Positions 34,572 to 43,707 of a stretch of DNA of 64,000 nucleotides are shown piece by piece. A program made the position numbers and the translations under genes. The DNA is taken from NCBI GenBank assembly GCA_965215165.1, contig CBDCCX010000006.1, positions 2,666,001-2,730,000 on the forward strand, in the 5' to 3' direction. The notes beneath the pieces were generated by a model. It saw only the letters and a list, made by a program, of their open reading frames with translations. It was not told the DNA's origin and ran no database searches. Each line of letters starts with the position of its first letter. The stretch's first letter is position 1. Source of the DNA: JANQRZ01 sp965215165 (GTDB lineage Bacteria > Bacteroidota > Rhodothermia > Rhodothermales > JANQRZ01).

Positions 34572-35131
34572 CGCAAGAACTCCCGCAGCCAGCCCGGCGT
34601 GCGGAACGTTCGGCTGACCCCAACCTGCACCAAGCCCAGGTCGATCCGCTCGGCGGTGAAGATGCGGACGACGGTGCCGCTCGCCACGACGCGCCACCCT
34701 ACGGCGACGGGCACACTCAGGCGCAGGTCGGCCCCGATGGTCAGCTCGGCCTCGCTGCGGACCGCCGCCGGGTCGTCGGTGTTGAAGCGCATGTTGAACA
34801 GCCCGGTCCGCACGCCGGGCGTTGCCCGGAGACCAGCCGGAAGGTCGATGCCGACGCCCCATCCGGCGAACGTGTAGAACGAGACGAAGTCAGGCACGGC
34901 CTCGTCCTGGCTCGCTGCGGCGCCGTGCCACGCCACCGATTCGCCGAGCCGGACCTGCCCGACGTAGAACGGAAACTCCACCCACGCCTCGGCCCCGGCA
35001 CCGGGCGTCCAGAAGTCGGTAAACGGCGCGTCCGCCGCCGTCGCTACGCCGTTCAGCCCAACCTCGGTGGTCTCGAACGGCTGCGCCATCGCTGGCACAC
35101 ACAGCACGAGCAGGACGAGGCCACGCAGCAT
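34568..35131 (-). CDS. Small outer-membrane protein coupled to the TonB-receptor-like gene
   Basis: This 187-residue protein has a signal peptide (MLRGLVLLVLCVPAMAQ) and a pattern of alternating strands (AEAWVEFPFYVGQVRLGESVAW; VSFYTFAGWGVGIDLPAGLR; VRTGLFNMRFNTDD; VGWRVVASGTVVRIF) that fit a small 8-stranded barrel. It ends SRTFRTPGWLREFLR, unlike a typical barrel end. Family unknown. The 4-bp ATGA overlap with the downstream receptor indicates an operon. A role as accessory for that receptor is inference only. Confidence 0.72.
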   Translation of the reverse strand: MLRGLVLLVLCVPAMAQPFETTEVGLNGVATAADAPFTDFWTPGAGAEAWVEFPFYVGQVRLGESVAWHGAAASQDEAVPDFVSFYTFAGWGVGIDLPAGLRATPGVRTGLFNMRFNTDDPAAVRSEAELTIGADLRLSVPVAVGWRVVASGTVVRIFTAERIDLGLVQVGVSRTFRTPGWLREFLR

Positions 35132-35150
35132 AGGCAAGCGGCCTCGACGC

Positions 35151-35696
35151 CTAGATATGCTTCGGGAAATCCGGGGCAAGCGCCGAGCGCTCCAGCTCAC
35201 CCGCATGGCCGAAGAACGTGACGTGGCCTTCGAGGTCGCACAGCCACACTTCCTGAGCCCCTTTGGCGAGGTAGAGCGTGACCTTCTCCTGCATCTCGGC
35301 GTCCGTGTTGGAAAGCGATACGATCTCAGCACAGATGGGCGGGGCAACCGCGTACACCTTCTCCGCTCCGTGAGCCGCCTCGAACTCGTCCGACATCCAA
35401 ACGACATCGGGCACCTTAACCCCTTCGTTCGTAACAACCGGGCATTCCGTCGCTGGTGTTCCGCCGAGGGAGTCTTCGAGGAGTCGGGCGAGCCGATACT
35501 GGAGCTTAGCGTGGGGCGCGAAGGGAGGGCTCATGACAATGCGGCCGTACCGATCCTGCTCGATTTTGAACGGAAGGTCCCGGAGCGAGGGATGATCGAC
35601 CACGTCCTGCCACGTCATCGGGCGGTTGTAAGGCCACCCTCCGTCGGGCAACGGCCTGTGCTTGCGACGCGGTCGGACGACGGATTTCGTAGACAT
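35151..35696 (-). CDS. Uma2-family (PD-(D/E)XK-like) protein, second copy
   Basis: This 181-residue protein carries the family core: MTWQDVVDHPSLRDLPFKIE, RIVMSPPFAPHA, VKVPDVVWMSDEFE, then ICAEIVSLSNTDAEMQEKVTLYLAKGAQEVWLCDLEG. The Asp, Glu and Lys of the nuclease-like core are recognisable. A basic leader (RPRRKHRP) precedes it. Identity with the other copy at 18602 looks low by eye, so this is an old paralogue or a separate arrival. ATG 35696 is close behind the gyrB stop (35708), only 11 bp apart, so it may ride on the gyrB transcript. Confidence 0.9.
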   Translation of the reverse strand: MSTKSVVRPRRKHRPLPDGGWPYNRPMTWQDVVDHPSLRDLPFKIEQDRYGRIVMSPPFAPHAKLQYRLARLLEDSLGGTPATECPVVTNEGVKVPDVVWMSDEFEAAHGAEKVYAVAPPICAEIVSLSNTDAEMQEKVTLYLAKGAQEVWLCDLEGHVTFFGHAGELERSALAPDFPKHI

Positions 35697-35707
35697 GAAA
35701 TCTCTGG

Positions 35708-37702
35708 CTAGGTGTCGATGGTCGCGTAGCGGGCGTTGCGCTCGATGAACTTGCGGCGCGGCTCGACGGCGTCGCCCATGAGCGTCGAGAACACGCGGTC
35801 GGCGGCGGCGGCGTCCTCGACGGTGACGATCTGCAGGACGCGCGTCGCCGGGTCCATCGTGGTCTCCCAGAGCTGCTCGGGGTTCATCTCGCCCAGGCCC
35901 TTGTAGCGCTGCACGCCGACGCCCCGGCTGCCGCCGAACTCGGCAACGATCTGCTCGAGCTCGGCGTCGGTCCAGCAGTAGTGCTCCTCCTTGCCCTTCT
36001 TGGCACGGTAGAGCGGCGGCTGCGCGATGTAGAGGTAGCCCTGCTCGATCAGCGGCCGGAGGTAGCGGTAGACCAGCGTCAGCAAGAGGGTGCGGATGTG
36101 CGCGCCGTCCACGTCCGCGTCCGTCATCAGCACGATCTTGTGGTAGCGCAGATTCTCGGTGCTGAACGCCTCGGCGTCGACGCCCGCCGCCAGGCCGGTG
36201 CCGAGCGCGGTGACGATGTTCTTGATCTCCTCGTTGTCGAGGATCTTGTCGAGCCGCGCCTTCTCGACGTTGAGGATCTTGCCGCGCAGCGGGAGGATGG
36301 CCTGGAAGTGCCGGTCGCGCGCCTGCTTGGCCGAGCCGCCGGCGGAGTCGCCCTCGACGAGGAAGACCTCGCTCTCGGCCGGGTCCTTCGAGGCGCAGTC
36401 GGCGAGCTTGCCCGGCAGGCCGGCCCCGCCGAAGGCGTTCTTGCGTTGCACCAGCTCGCGCGCCTTGCGGGCCGCCGCCCGCGCCTGCGCCGAGAGCGTC
36501 ACCTTTTGGATGATCCGCTTGGCGTCGTTCGGGTGGTCGTCGAGCCACTCGGCGAGCTTCTCCGAGACCAGGCTCTCGACGGCCCCCTGCACCTCGGAGT
36601 TGCCGAGCTTGGTCTTGGTCTGCCCCTCGAACTGCGGCTCCTGCACCTTGACCGACAGCACGGCCGTCAGGCCCTCGCGGAAGTCGTCGCCCGAGAGGTC
36701 GATCTTGACGTTTTTGAGGAGGCCGTTCTTGTCGGCGTAGGTCTTGAGCGTCCGCGTCATCGCCCGGCGGAAGCCCGAGATGTGGGTGCCGCCCTCGTGG
36801 GTGTTGATGTTATTGACGAACGAGAGGACGTTCTCGGTGTAAGCCGCGTTGTAACGCATCGCCAGCTCGATCGGCACGTCGCCGTTGTCGCCCTCGATGT
36901 AGATCGTGTTCTCGAGGATCGCCTCGCGCGTCTCGTCGAGGTACTCGACGAACTCCCCCAGTCCGCCCTCGGAGTGGTAGGTCTCGGTGCGGAGCTCCTC
37001 GTCGTCCTCGCGCCGGTCCTCGATGGTGATCGTCAAGCCGCGGTTGAGGTAGGCCAGCTCGCGCATCCGGTCCGAGAGCGTCTCGAAGCGGTACTCGCGC
37101 GCCAGGAAGATCGAGTCGTCGGGCCAGAAGTGGACGTGGGTGCCGGTCTCCTCGCCGGCCTCCATCGGGCGGAGCTTCTGAAGCTCGGTGACCGGCACGC
37201 CGCGCTCGTAGGTCTGCTGCCAGACGTGCCCCTCGCGCCGGATCGTGACGGTGAGGACGTTCGAGAGCGCGTTGACGCAGCTCACGCCGACGCCGTGCAG
37301 CCCGCCCGATACCTTGTACGTGTCCTTGTCGAACTTACCGCCGGCGTGCAAGACGGTCATCACGACCTCGACCGCCGGCCGGTTCTCCTTCTTGTGCAGC
37401 CCGACCGGGATGCCGCGCCCGTTGTCCCAGACCGAGATCGAGTTGTCCTCGTGGATCTGCACCTCGACGCGGTCGCAGTAGCCGGCGAGCGCCTCGTCGA
37501 TGGAGTTGTCGACGACCTCGTAGACGAGGTGGTGCAAGCCGCGCACGCCGACGTCGCCGATGTACATCGCGGGCCGTTTGCGGACGGCCTCCAGCCCCTC
37601 GAGGACCTGAATGTTGTCGGCCTCGTACTGCCCGGCGGCAGGCGAGATGGGTACGCGGACGGATTCGTTGTTGCCGTTGAGGTTCAGGGTCTCGTCTGCC
37701 AT
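35708..37702 (-). CDS. gyrB: DNA gyrase subunit B
   Basis: This 664-residue subunit provides ATP hydrolysis for negative supercoiling with GyrA. The GHKL ATPase starts at LEGLEAVRKRPAMYIGD and has EVVDNSIDEAL, DNGRGIPVG and GGLHGVGVSCVNALS. The transducer has QTKTKLGNSEV, which favours GyrB over ParE. The TOPRIM domain has LVEGDSAGGSAKQARDR and LMTDADVDGAHIRTLLLT. A short acidic N-terminus (MADETLNLNGN) sets the start at ATG 37702; the longer open frame from 37780 is not used. No partner gyrA is in the window. Confidence 0.97.
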   Translation of the reverse strand: MADETLNLNGNNESVRVPISPAAGQYEADNIQVLEGLEAVRKRPAMYIGDVGVRGLHHLVYEVVDNSIDEALAGYCDRVEVQIHEDNSISVWDNGRGIPVGLHKKENRPAVEVVMTVLHAGGKFDKDTYKVSGGLHGVGVSCVNALSNVLTVTIRREGHVWQQTYERGVPVTELQKLRPMEAGEETGTHVHFWPDDSIFLAREYRFETLSDRMRELAYLNRGLTITIEDRREDDEELRTETYHSEGGLGEFVEYLDETREAILENTIYIEGDNGDVPIELAMRYNAAYTENVLSFVNNINTHEGGTHISGFRRAMTRTLKTYADKNGLLKNVKIDLSGDDFREGLTAVLSVKVQEPQFEGQTKTKLGNSEVQGAVESLVSEKLAEWLDDHPNDAKRIIQKVTLSAQARAAARKARELVQRKNAFGGAGLPGKLADCASKDPAESEVFLVEGDSAGGSAKQARDRHFQAILPLRGKILNVEKARLDKILDNEEIKNIVTALGTGLAAGVDAEAFSTENLRYHKIVLMTDADVDGAHIRTLLLTLVYRYLRPLIEQGYLYIAQPPLYRAKKGKEEHYCWTDAELEQIVAEFGGSRGVGVQRYKGLGEMNPEQLWETTMDPATRVLQIVTVEDAAAADRVFSTLMGDAVEPRRKFIERNARYATIDT

Positions 37703-37805
37703 ACTCGGGGTGCGGGGGAAGGAGGACGCGGCGCGGCCAGATTCGCGCCGAGGAGGCCAAATATACCGATTTTGGCGCACTCCTGTCCCACGCCGCAGCG
37801 CGCGA

Positions 37806-38297
37806 TTAGTTCGCCGCCGGGGCGGCCTCCGCGAGGGCTTCGAGGAAGTCCGTCGTCCGGTCGAGCCACCGCCCGAGGTCGGTCCGGAAGCCGCGCCTGG
37901 AGGCGGTGGTGAGGCGCGCGGCCTCGTGCTGCCGCAGCCGCGCTTCCTCGACGAGCGACTCGGCCACCTCGGGGTAGAGGCTCAACAGGCGTTGGTGGAC
38001 GACGTGCAGCTCGCGGGCGAGCCGGGCCAGGACGGTTCGCTCTTCGAAGGCCAGGAGCGTCGCCACACGGTCGTCCTGCTCCACTACCAAGCGGAGGCGA
38101 AGCTGCGTGACGAAGTCGCGTAGCTCCGGTAGGGTGGTGTGGAGAGAGGCGAGGACGGACGGTATCTCCTCCTGCTCGGACGGGTCGCGCCCGGCGCGGC
38201 GCTCGGCGAAGGCGTGGCGCACCTCGGCGGCGGTGCGGAGCGTGGAGAGGAGCACGAGCGCGTCGAGTTGGAGCGCGTCAGAGGTTGTAGAGGACAT
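37806..38297 (-). CDS. Predicted helical protein of unknown function
   Basis: This 163-residue protein (MSSTTSDALQL...) is almost entirely predicted helix. Long stretches of heptad-like leucine and charged residues (LRDFVTQLRLRLVVEQDDRVATLL; VLARLARELHVVHQRLLSLYPEVAESLVEEARLRQ) suggest coiled coil or helical bundle. No cofactor motif, signal or membrane segment is visible. It sits 103 bp upstream of gyrB and 170 bp from the CBS gene and is a separate gene. I do not recognise it. ATG 38297 is preferred over the upstream frame because the leader to it is proline-rich and unlike protein. Confidence 0.6.
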   Translation of the reverse strand: MSSTTSDALQLDALVLLSTLRTAAEVRHAFAERRAGRDPSEQEEIPSVLASLHTTLPELRDFVTQLRLRLVVEQDDRVATLLAFEERTVLARLARELHVVHQRLLSLYPEVAESLVEEARLRQHEAARLTTASRRGFRTDLGRWLDRTTDFLEALAEAAPAAN

Positions 38298-38407
38298 CGG
38301 AAAGAACCGTGAGCCAGGAAGCGGTGAGCCGTACCGCAAAGGACGCGAAACCGAGCAGCCGGAGGCCTGTCCAGAGATTGCAAAAGTGTAAAAGCAGCCG
38401 CACGGCG

Positions 38408-38440
38408 ACAAAAAGCAGGGGCAACCGACCGGTCGCCCCT
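38408..38440 (-). terminator. Intrinsic terminator after the CBS gene
   Basis: On the minus strand AGGGGCGACC (38440-38431) pairs with GGTTGCCCCT (38426-38417), one mismatch, loop GGTC, then GCTTTTTG. It lies 28 bp past the CBS stop (38468). Confidence 0.8.
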
Positions 38441-38467
38441 ACGACACACTGACAGCGAGAGGGCGCG

Positions 38468-39139
38468 CTACACTTCGAGGTAGCGCATGAACTCCTGTAC
38501 GCGGAGCGACATCTCGTCGTCGCCAGCCTTCTCGTTGAAGACGGCCGTCACGCGGTAGCCGTGGTGCTCGAGGACGTGCCGGACGCGCGACGTGTCGGTG
38601 ACGTTGAGCTTGATCGTCACGCGGAGGACACCGCCGGAGACGCCCTCGCCCGGGTCCTGCGCCGCGAGCGAGAGCACCTTCGCGTCGCTCTGCTCGATGA
38701 GGTGGCTGAGCTGCCCGAGCGAGTAGTCGCGCGGGGCTACCTCCAGGATCAGGACCGTGCCGGGCGTCCCGGTCGAGAGCATCCCGGCCAGCTCTTCGAA
38801 GAGTGTGCGGCGGCGGACGGCTCCGAGGTACTCGCCGTCAGCCTCGGCGACGGGGAGCACGCTGAGGTGGTGCCCCGCCAGCAAGCTCGCCGCCTCGAAC
38901 AGGTGGACCTCGGGCCCGACGCTGAGCGCCCCCAGCCCGGCAATCGCCCCGAGCGGCAGGCCGAGGTCGGCGACCTCCAGAACGTCGTCTTCGGCGACGA
39001 GCGCGGCGAGGCGGCCCTCGTCGTCTACGACGGGCAGGTGCTGCACGTCGAGCTCGGCGAGCCGGTAGATCGCGTGGCCGGCCGTGTCGGTCGGCGCGAG
39101 TGGCTCGAGGTCGGGGCTGAGAAGGGAGGAGACAGTCAT
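38468..39139 (-). CDS. CBS-domain protein with ACT-like C-terminal region
   Basis: This 223-residue protein has two CBS motifs: DTAGHAIYRLAELDVQHLPVVDDEGRLAALVAEDD (about 20-54) and LFEAASLLAGHHLSVLPVAEADGEYLGAVRRR. CBS pairs bind adenosine nucleotides or act as sensors. Residues about 130-220 have a beta-alpha-beta pattern (VLILEVAPRDYSLGQLSHLIEQSDAKV, LRVTIKLNVTDTSRVRHVLEHHGYRV) like an ACT-type ligand-binding domain. The start is ATG 39139 (MTVSSLLSPDLEP); an upstream frame is ignored. The CBS protein is probably a small regulator; its partner is not visible. A terminator follows it. Confidence 0.85.
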   Translation of the reverse strand: MTVSSLLSPDLEPLAPTDTAGHAIYRLAELDVQHLPVVDDEGRLAALVAEDDVLEVADLGLPLGAIAGLGALSVGPEVHLFEAASLLAGHHLSVLPVAEADGEYLGAVRRRTLFEELAGMLSTGTPGTVLILEVAPRDYSLGQLSHLIEQSDAKVLSLAAQDPGEGVSGGVLRVTIKLNVTDTSRVRHVLEHHGYRVTAVFNEKAGDDEMSLRVQEFMRYLEV

Positions 39140-39352
39140 AACGGCGGGAGGATACGGTGCCAGACACCGCCCCTGGGAAATGCAAACCCTGTGCCACGGC
39201 TCCTTCATACCCCCCACCGGGGAAGGGTACCCAGCCGGGGCGCGGGTAGGGAGACTCTACGAACGGGGCGGTCAAAATGGCAACGGCGGCCTGCCGACTC
39301 GTCGCAATGCAGTCTCGAAACGTGAGAAAGAGCAGGCGAGAGGCTAGGCCTC

Positions 39353-40741
39353 TCAGTCGCCGGGTTCTCCGCCGACGGGTTCGTCGGCGAGGCCGGCTGC
39401 GGTGCCGAGCGCGCCGTCGCCTCCCACGGCGAGGCTGAGCTGCTCGAAGCGGGCCAGCATCCGGTCCAGCTCGGGGGCGTTCTTCTTCGACGTGCGGAAG
39501 CGGAGGCGGACCGCCGGGCGGGGCTCCTCGTCGTACTGCTGCGCCATCACGGTCTCCTCTTCCAAGACCTCGGCGGTGCGGTGGACGTAGGCGCGGCTCT
39601 TGGGCTCGGTCACCGGCAGGAGGGCCGTCCGCTCGACGTAGTCCGACTCGATCACCCCGAGCAGCGCCTCTTTCAGCGCGTCCAGGCCGATGCCCCGCAG
39701 GGCCGAGACGAAGACGGCGTGCTCGTGCTCGTCGCGCAGGGCCGGGATCATCCCGCGCTCCTCGAGCACGTCCACCTTGTTGAAGACCATCAGCGTCGGC
39801 TTGTCGCGCGCGCCCAACTCCTCGAGCGTGGTGTTGACGACCCGGATGTGCTCCTCGAAGTTCGGGTGGCTCGCGTCGACGACGTGGAGGAGCACGTCGG
39901 ACTCCCGCGTCTCGTCGAGCGTGCTCTTGAAGCTCTCGATGAGCTTGTGCGGCAGCTTGCGGATGAACCCGACCGTGTCGGAGAGCAGCACCGACTTGTT
40001 GCTGTCGAGGAAGACCTGCCGGGTCGTCGCGTCGAGCGTGGCGAAGAGGCGGTCCTCGGCGAAGACGGCGGCGTCGGAGAGCGCGTTCATCAGCGTGCTC
40101 TTGCCGGCGTTCGTGTAGCCGACGAGCGCGACGCGGGTCTGATCGCCGCGCCCCTTGCGCTGGGTCTGGCGCTGCTTGTCGATCCGGTCGAGCTGCTCCG
40201 AGAGCACCGCCATGCGGCGCGAGATGAGGCGGCGGTCGGTCTCGATCTGGGTCTCGCCCGGCCCTCGCATCCCGATGCCGCCCTTCTGGCGCGAGAGGTG
40301 GGTCCACTGCCGCGTCAGCCGCGTCTTGAGGTAGTCGAGCTGGGCGAGCTCGACCTGCGTCTTGGCCGTCGCCGTCTTGGCGCGGCGGGCGAAGATGTCG
40401 AGGATCAGCCCGGAGCGGTCGACGAGCTTGCAGCCGAGGGACTTCTCGAGGTTGCGAAGCTGGATCGGCGAGAGGTCGTCGTCGAAGATGACCACGTCGA
40501 CCGAGTGCTTCTCGACGAGCCGCTTGACCTCCTCGACCTTGCCTTTGCCGATGAACGTGGTCCCGTGGATCTGGGGGAGGGCCTGCGTCACGCGCTCCAC
40601 AACGTCCGCGCCGGCGGTGTCGGCGAGTTGCTCGAGCTCGTCGAGCGCGTCGTCGAGGTCGGGCTGGGCGGTGTCGGGCGTGAGGACGCCGACGAGGAGA
40701 GCGGTCTCTCGGGCGTGGTGAGGGTGCGGAGTCGGCTGCAA
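39353..40741 (-). CDS. hflX: GTPase HflX
   Basis: This 462-residue ribosome-associated GTPase has the HflX N-terminal signature IHGTTFIGKGKVEEV and VVIFDDDLSPIQLRNLEK, then KGGIGMRGPGETQIETDRR. The G domain has GYTNAGKSTLMN (G1), DTVGFI (G3) and NKVD (G4). Family members split stalled 70S ribosomes, mainly under stress. A Gly/Ala-rich tail follows the usual end. No ATG is available near the N-terminus; a TTG at 40741 (MQPTPHPHHAR) is the best start, which is unusual for a core gene and may keep the level low. Confidence 0.95.
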   Translation of the reverse strand: MQPTPHPHHARETALLVGVLTPDTAQPDLDDALDELEQLADTAGADVVERVTQALPQIHGTTFIGKGKVEEVKRLVEKHSVDVVIFDDDLSPIQLRNLEKSLGCKLVDRSGLILDIFARRAKTATAKTQVELAQLDYLKTRLTRQWTHLSRQKGGIGMRGPGETQIETDRRLISRRMAVLSEQLDRIDKQRQTQRKGRGDQTRVALVGYTNAGKSTLMNALSDAAVFAEDRLFATLDATTRQVFLDSNKSVLLSDTVGFIRKLPHKLIESFKSTLDETRESDVLLHVVDASHPNFEEHIRVVNTTLEELGARDKPTLMVFNKVDVLEERGMIPALRDEHEHAVFVSALRGIGLDALKEALLGVIESDYVERTALLPVTEPKSRAYVHRTAEVLEEETVMAQQYDEEPRPAVRLRFRTSKKNAPELDRMLARFEQLSLAVGGDGALGTAAGLADEPVGGEPGD

Positions 40742-40866
40742 AGGCGAGGAGCTTGGTCTGGGAGGAGGATACGTCGTCCGGCGGGTCGGCTTGTATGTGC
40801 GGACGCTATGCCGGTTGCAGGCGTGACGGTTTCTTTACCCGAGGCCGAGCCAGAACCGTGCCCTGG

Positions 40867-42978
40867 CTACGCCGCCACCGGCTCGGGCCGCCACTGCATC
40901 GCGACCAGCATCTCGGCCACCAGGAACAGCAGCGCCAGGAACAGGAACACGTTCCAGAGCTCGACGCCCGTCCGCTCGTCGGCGACGAGGGCTGCCGCGT
41001 CGAGGCCGCGCCCGCCGGTGGCGTCGAGGAGCCGGACCTCGGCCCCGGTCGCTGCGATCAGCCGCCGCCGGGCCTCCTCGGGGGCGAGGGTCGCAAGGTC
41101 GGACTCGCGGGCGTCGGGGTTGAAGGCGACGCGGCGGACCAGGCGCTCGCCCTGCATCACGTCGTAGACGCCAGGCGTCGGCACCGTGTCGTCGATCTCC
41201 AGCAGGACGCCGCCGGGGACGCTCCGCTGCTCGGGCGCAAACTCGGTCCCGTCCGGCCCCACGAGCCGCAAGCCCTCGGTCGCGCCGGCCACGCGGAGGG
41301 CACCGGCCTGCCGGACGTTGAACGCCTCGCCCCCGGCATCGGTCGAGGCGAGGTAGTAGACCGCCCGCCACAGGAGCGGGACGAAGAGGCCGCGCACAGG
41401 GAAGTCGCTCCAGCGCGGGTCGGGGGCGACGGCGAAGACGAACGCGGTGCCTTCGCCGCTGCGAATCTCCTGGAGGAACGGGCCGCCGCTCGAGAGCGCG
41501 ACGAGCGTGGTCTCGTCCCCGACGCCGGGACGGTACGGCCGCGCGAAGACGATCTCGGGGCTTTCGAGCCGGGGCCGCGAGCCTGCCCCGGACGCCGCTC
41601 CGGGGTCGAAGATGCCTTCGAAGAGCGGGTGCTCCAGATCGACCCGGCCGAACTGCGCCACCGGCTGCGCCCCGCCAAGCGTCCCGACGGCCGCGCCGAG
41701 CCGACCGCCGCCGAGGGCCGCGAGGAGTGCGTCGGCACCGGCCGCGTCCGCGCTCGGGAAGAGCATCAGCCCGCCGCCGTCTGCCACGAAGCGCGACAGC
41801 GCCGCGACCTCGCCGCTCGCCAGACTCTCTGGCCCGGCGAGCGCGACCACGTCGAACCCGCCGAGGTCTTGGGACGCGAGGGCGGTCTCGGGCACCGTCG
41901 TGACGGCGAAGCGGGTCTGCTCCCCGCCGAGGTCGAGCGCGAGCGCGAGCAGGTCGGTGCGCTGCCCCTCGCCGCGGACGACGAGCACGCGGCGGGTTTC
42001 GGGGACGTGGAGGACGAGGTAGCGGGTGTTGTCCCATTCGAAGGCGTCGGCCTCGGCGCGGACCTCGGCGGCGAGCCAGCCGCGCGCGTGGGGCGTCGCG
42101 GTGAACGTGACCGTCGCCGGGACGCCCGGCGCGAGGTCGGCCGTGGCCTGCGCCACGCGCTCGTCGCCGAGGTAGAGGCTCGCCGTGTAGCCCTCGGCCG
42201 GCTCGGTGCCGTAGCTCACGAGCGTCGCCTCGACCTCGACCGGCTGCCCAGCCTCGACGATTCGGGAGACGACGCGCGCGTCGGTCACGGCCACGTTCTG
42301 GTGGATCCGCTCGCCGACCGGCAGCAGCGTCACGCGGACGCCGGGCAGAGCCGGCACCCGCGCCGAGTCGAGGAAGGTCGAGGCTTGCAGGTCGGAGACG
42401 ACGAGCACCTCCCTATTCAGGTTCTCCGCGCCGTCGAGGAGAGCGAACGCCCGGCCGAGCGCGGTCCCGGCCGTTCCCGCTCCGGCCTCCGGCTCCAGCT
42501 CGGCGATGGCGTCGAGCGCCGGGCCGGGGTTGCGGAAGGCCTCGGGGCGGCCGGTGGTCGCGGTCCCGACGACGAACACCTCGTCGCCCGTCTCGGCGGT
42601 TTCGACGATGGCCGAGGCGAGTTCCCGGGCTTGGGTCAGCAGGTCGCCCTGCGCGTCGCGGGCGGTCATCGAGAGCGAGTGATCGACGACGAGCGCCGTC
42701 GAGGTGCGGACCTGCCCGCCGAAGACAGTCGCCCAGCCGCTCTCGACGGTCGGCCGGGCGAAGGCGAGGACGAGGGCCGCGATGGCGAGCGTGCGGAGGG
42801 CCAAGAGCAGCCATTGCTTGATGCGGACGCGGCGCATCGTGCTGCGCTGTAGCTCGTGCAGGAAGGCCAGCGACGAGAAGTCCACCGTCCGTGGCTTGCG
42901 GAAGTTGAAGAGGTGGACGAGGATCGGGATCGCCGCCGCCGCGAGGCCGAGCAGGACGAGCGGGTTGAGGAAGGCCAT
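40867..42978 (-). CDS. BatA-like membrane protein with von Willebrand-type domain
   Basis: This 703-residue protein begins MAFLNPLVLLGLAAAAIPILVHLFNFRK, the BatA N-terminal segment, with two membrane helices (about 5-22; 56-77). VDHSLSMTARDAQ is a MIDAS-like DxSxS motif, followed by helix-strand units up to about 230. A galactose-binding/glutamine-amidotransferase-like middle (GGGLMLFPSADAAGADALL) and C-terminal helix FLFLALLFLVAEMLVAMQW complete it. BatA/B-type proteins in Bacteroidota are thought to form membrane-bound complexes with MoxR ATPases; no MoxR is in the window. Its first 13 codons and 5' flank are duplicated at 43775-43888. ATG 42978 is used because the open frame goes 18 codons further into the repeat. 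Confidence 0.85.
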   Translation of the reverse strand: MAFLNPLVLLGLAAAAIPILVHLFNFRKPRTVDFSSLAFLHELQRSTMRRVRIKQWLLLALRTLAIAALVLAFARPTVESGWATVFGGQVRTSTALVVDHSLSMTARDAQGDLLTQARELASAIVETAETGDEVFVVGTATTGRPEAFRNPGPALDAIAELEPEAGAGTAGTALGRAFALLDGAENLNREVLVVSDLQASTFLDSARVPALPGVRVTLLPVGERIHQNVAVTDARVVSRIVEAGQPVEVEATLVSYGTEPAEGYTASLYLGDERVAQATADLAPGVPATVTFTATPHARGWLAAEVRAEADAFEWDNTRYLVLHVPETRRVLVVRGEGQRTDLLALALDLGGEQTRFAVTTVPETALASQDLGGFDVVALAGPESLASGEVAALSRFVADGGGLMLFPSADAAGADALLAALGGGRLGAAVGTLGGAQPVAQFGRVDLEHPLFEGIFDPGAASGAGSRPRLESPEIVFARPYRPGVGDETTLVALSSGGPFLQEIRSGEGTAFVFAVAPDPRWSDFPVRGLFVPLLWRAVYYLASTDAGGEAFNVRQAGALRVAGATEGLRLVGPDGTEFAPEQRSVPGGVLLEIDDTVPTPGVYDVMQGERLVRRVAFNPDARESDLATLAPEEARRRLIAATGAEVRLLDATGGRGLDAAALVADERTGVELWNVFLFLALLFLVAEMLVAMQWRPEPVAA

Positions 42979-43054
42979 GCGCGCGAGAGCGGGCGGAGGG
43001 AGCGGGCGAGAAGAGGAGACCGAACGGCTCATCGGGGCAACGGTTCACCTCGCC
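42941..43054. repeat. 114-bp direct repeat, copy A (pairs with 43775-43888)
   Basis: The repeat covers the first 12-13 codons of the BatA-like gene and about 75 bp of its 5' flank. It matches 43775-43888 over 114 bp with one mismatch. The two copies bracket the HepT/MntA pair. Confidence 0.97.
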
Positions 43055-43074
43055 CGCTTCGTTTCTCGCCCCGG

Positions 43075-43413
43075 CTAGTTCGCCTCGCCGAGCATCTGCC
43101 GGACCGCGTGCTTGAGCGGTGGCAGGTCGTGCTCGACGATGGACCAGACCTGTCCCGCGTCGAGGCCGAGATAGTTGTGGACGACTACGTTGCGGAAGGC
43201 TGCGATGCTGCGCCACTCGATCTCGGGACGGCGGACCTTCGCCTCCTCGGAAAGTCGCTGCGTGGACTCGGCGAGGACGTGCAGGTTGCGGAGCGCAGCA
43301 TCCTGGGTCTTGTCGTCCGCCAGGAAGTGCTGTTTCCCCTCCACCGTGTAGCGCTCAATGCGCTCGATCCGCTCGAGGATGGTACGCAGGTACAGCCGGT
43401 CGTCGTCGCTCAT
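43075..43413 (-). CDS. hepT: HepT-like HEPN toxin
   Basis: This 112-residue protein contains the HEPN RNase motif RX4-HXY: Arg74, His79 and Tyr81 in RNVVVHNYLGLD, at the usual distance from helices with LRTILERIERIERYTVEG and DAALRNLHVLAESTQRLSEEA. HepT toxins cleave or act on RNA and are silenced when MntA adds AMP to the Tyr of this motif. Here the gene overlaps mntA by four bases (ATGA). The pair is inserted upstream of the BatA-like gene between long direct repeats. All key toxin residues are intact. Confidence 0.95.
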   Translation of the reverse strand: MSDDDRLYLRTILERIERIERYTVEGKQHFLADDKTQDAALRNLHVLAESTQRLSEEAKVRRPEIEWRSIAAFRNVVVHNYLGLDAGQVWSIVEHDLPPLKHAVRQMLGEAN

Positions 43414-43700
43414 AGCGGGACGGCCTCTTCGAGCACTCGGCCGCGCAACGCCGGATGCAACCCCCGCTCGGTCACGATCTCGACCGGGCAGCCGAGCAGC
43501 GTTTCGAGGTCAGCGATGAGTCCACCCGGGAAAAAGAAGCTGCGCTCTGGTCCAGCCTCAACGAGCAGGTCTACGTCGCTCGCTGCTGTCGCCTCATCCC
43601 GCGCCCGTGACCCGAAGACGCGCACGTTGCGTGCGCCGTGGCGCTCGGCGATGCGGAGAATAGCCTCCCGGTTTTCGATCACTAGCGGATCGTAGGGCAT
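43410..43700 (-). CDS. mntA: MntA-like nucleotidyltransferase antitoxin
   Basis: This 96-residue protein has the minimal nucleotidyltransferase motif GSX10DXD (Gly30-Ser31 ... Asp42-Val43-Asp44) in RVFGSRARDEATAASDVDLLVE. MntA antitoxins transfer AMP to the HepT motif tyrosine. The third acidic position is present at Glu75 in VEIVTERG. ATG 43700 is followed upstream, after 7 bp, by the stop of a truncated BatA-like open frame. MntA comes first and hepT second, as is standard for this type VII toxin-antitoxin module. Confidence 0.95.
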   Translation of the reverse strand: MPYDPLVIENREAILRIAERHGARNVRVFGSRARDEATAASDVDLLVEAGPERSFFFPGGLIADLETLLGCPVEIVTERGLHPALRGRVLEEAVPL

Positions 43701-43707
43701 GGCGCTA

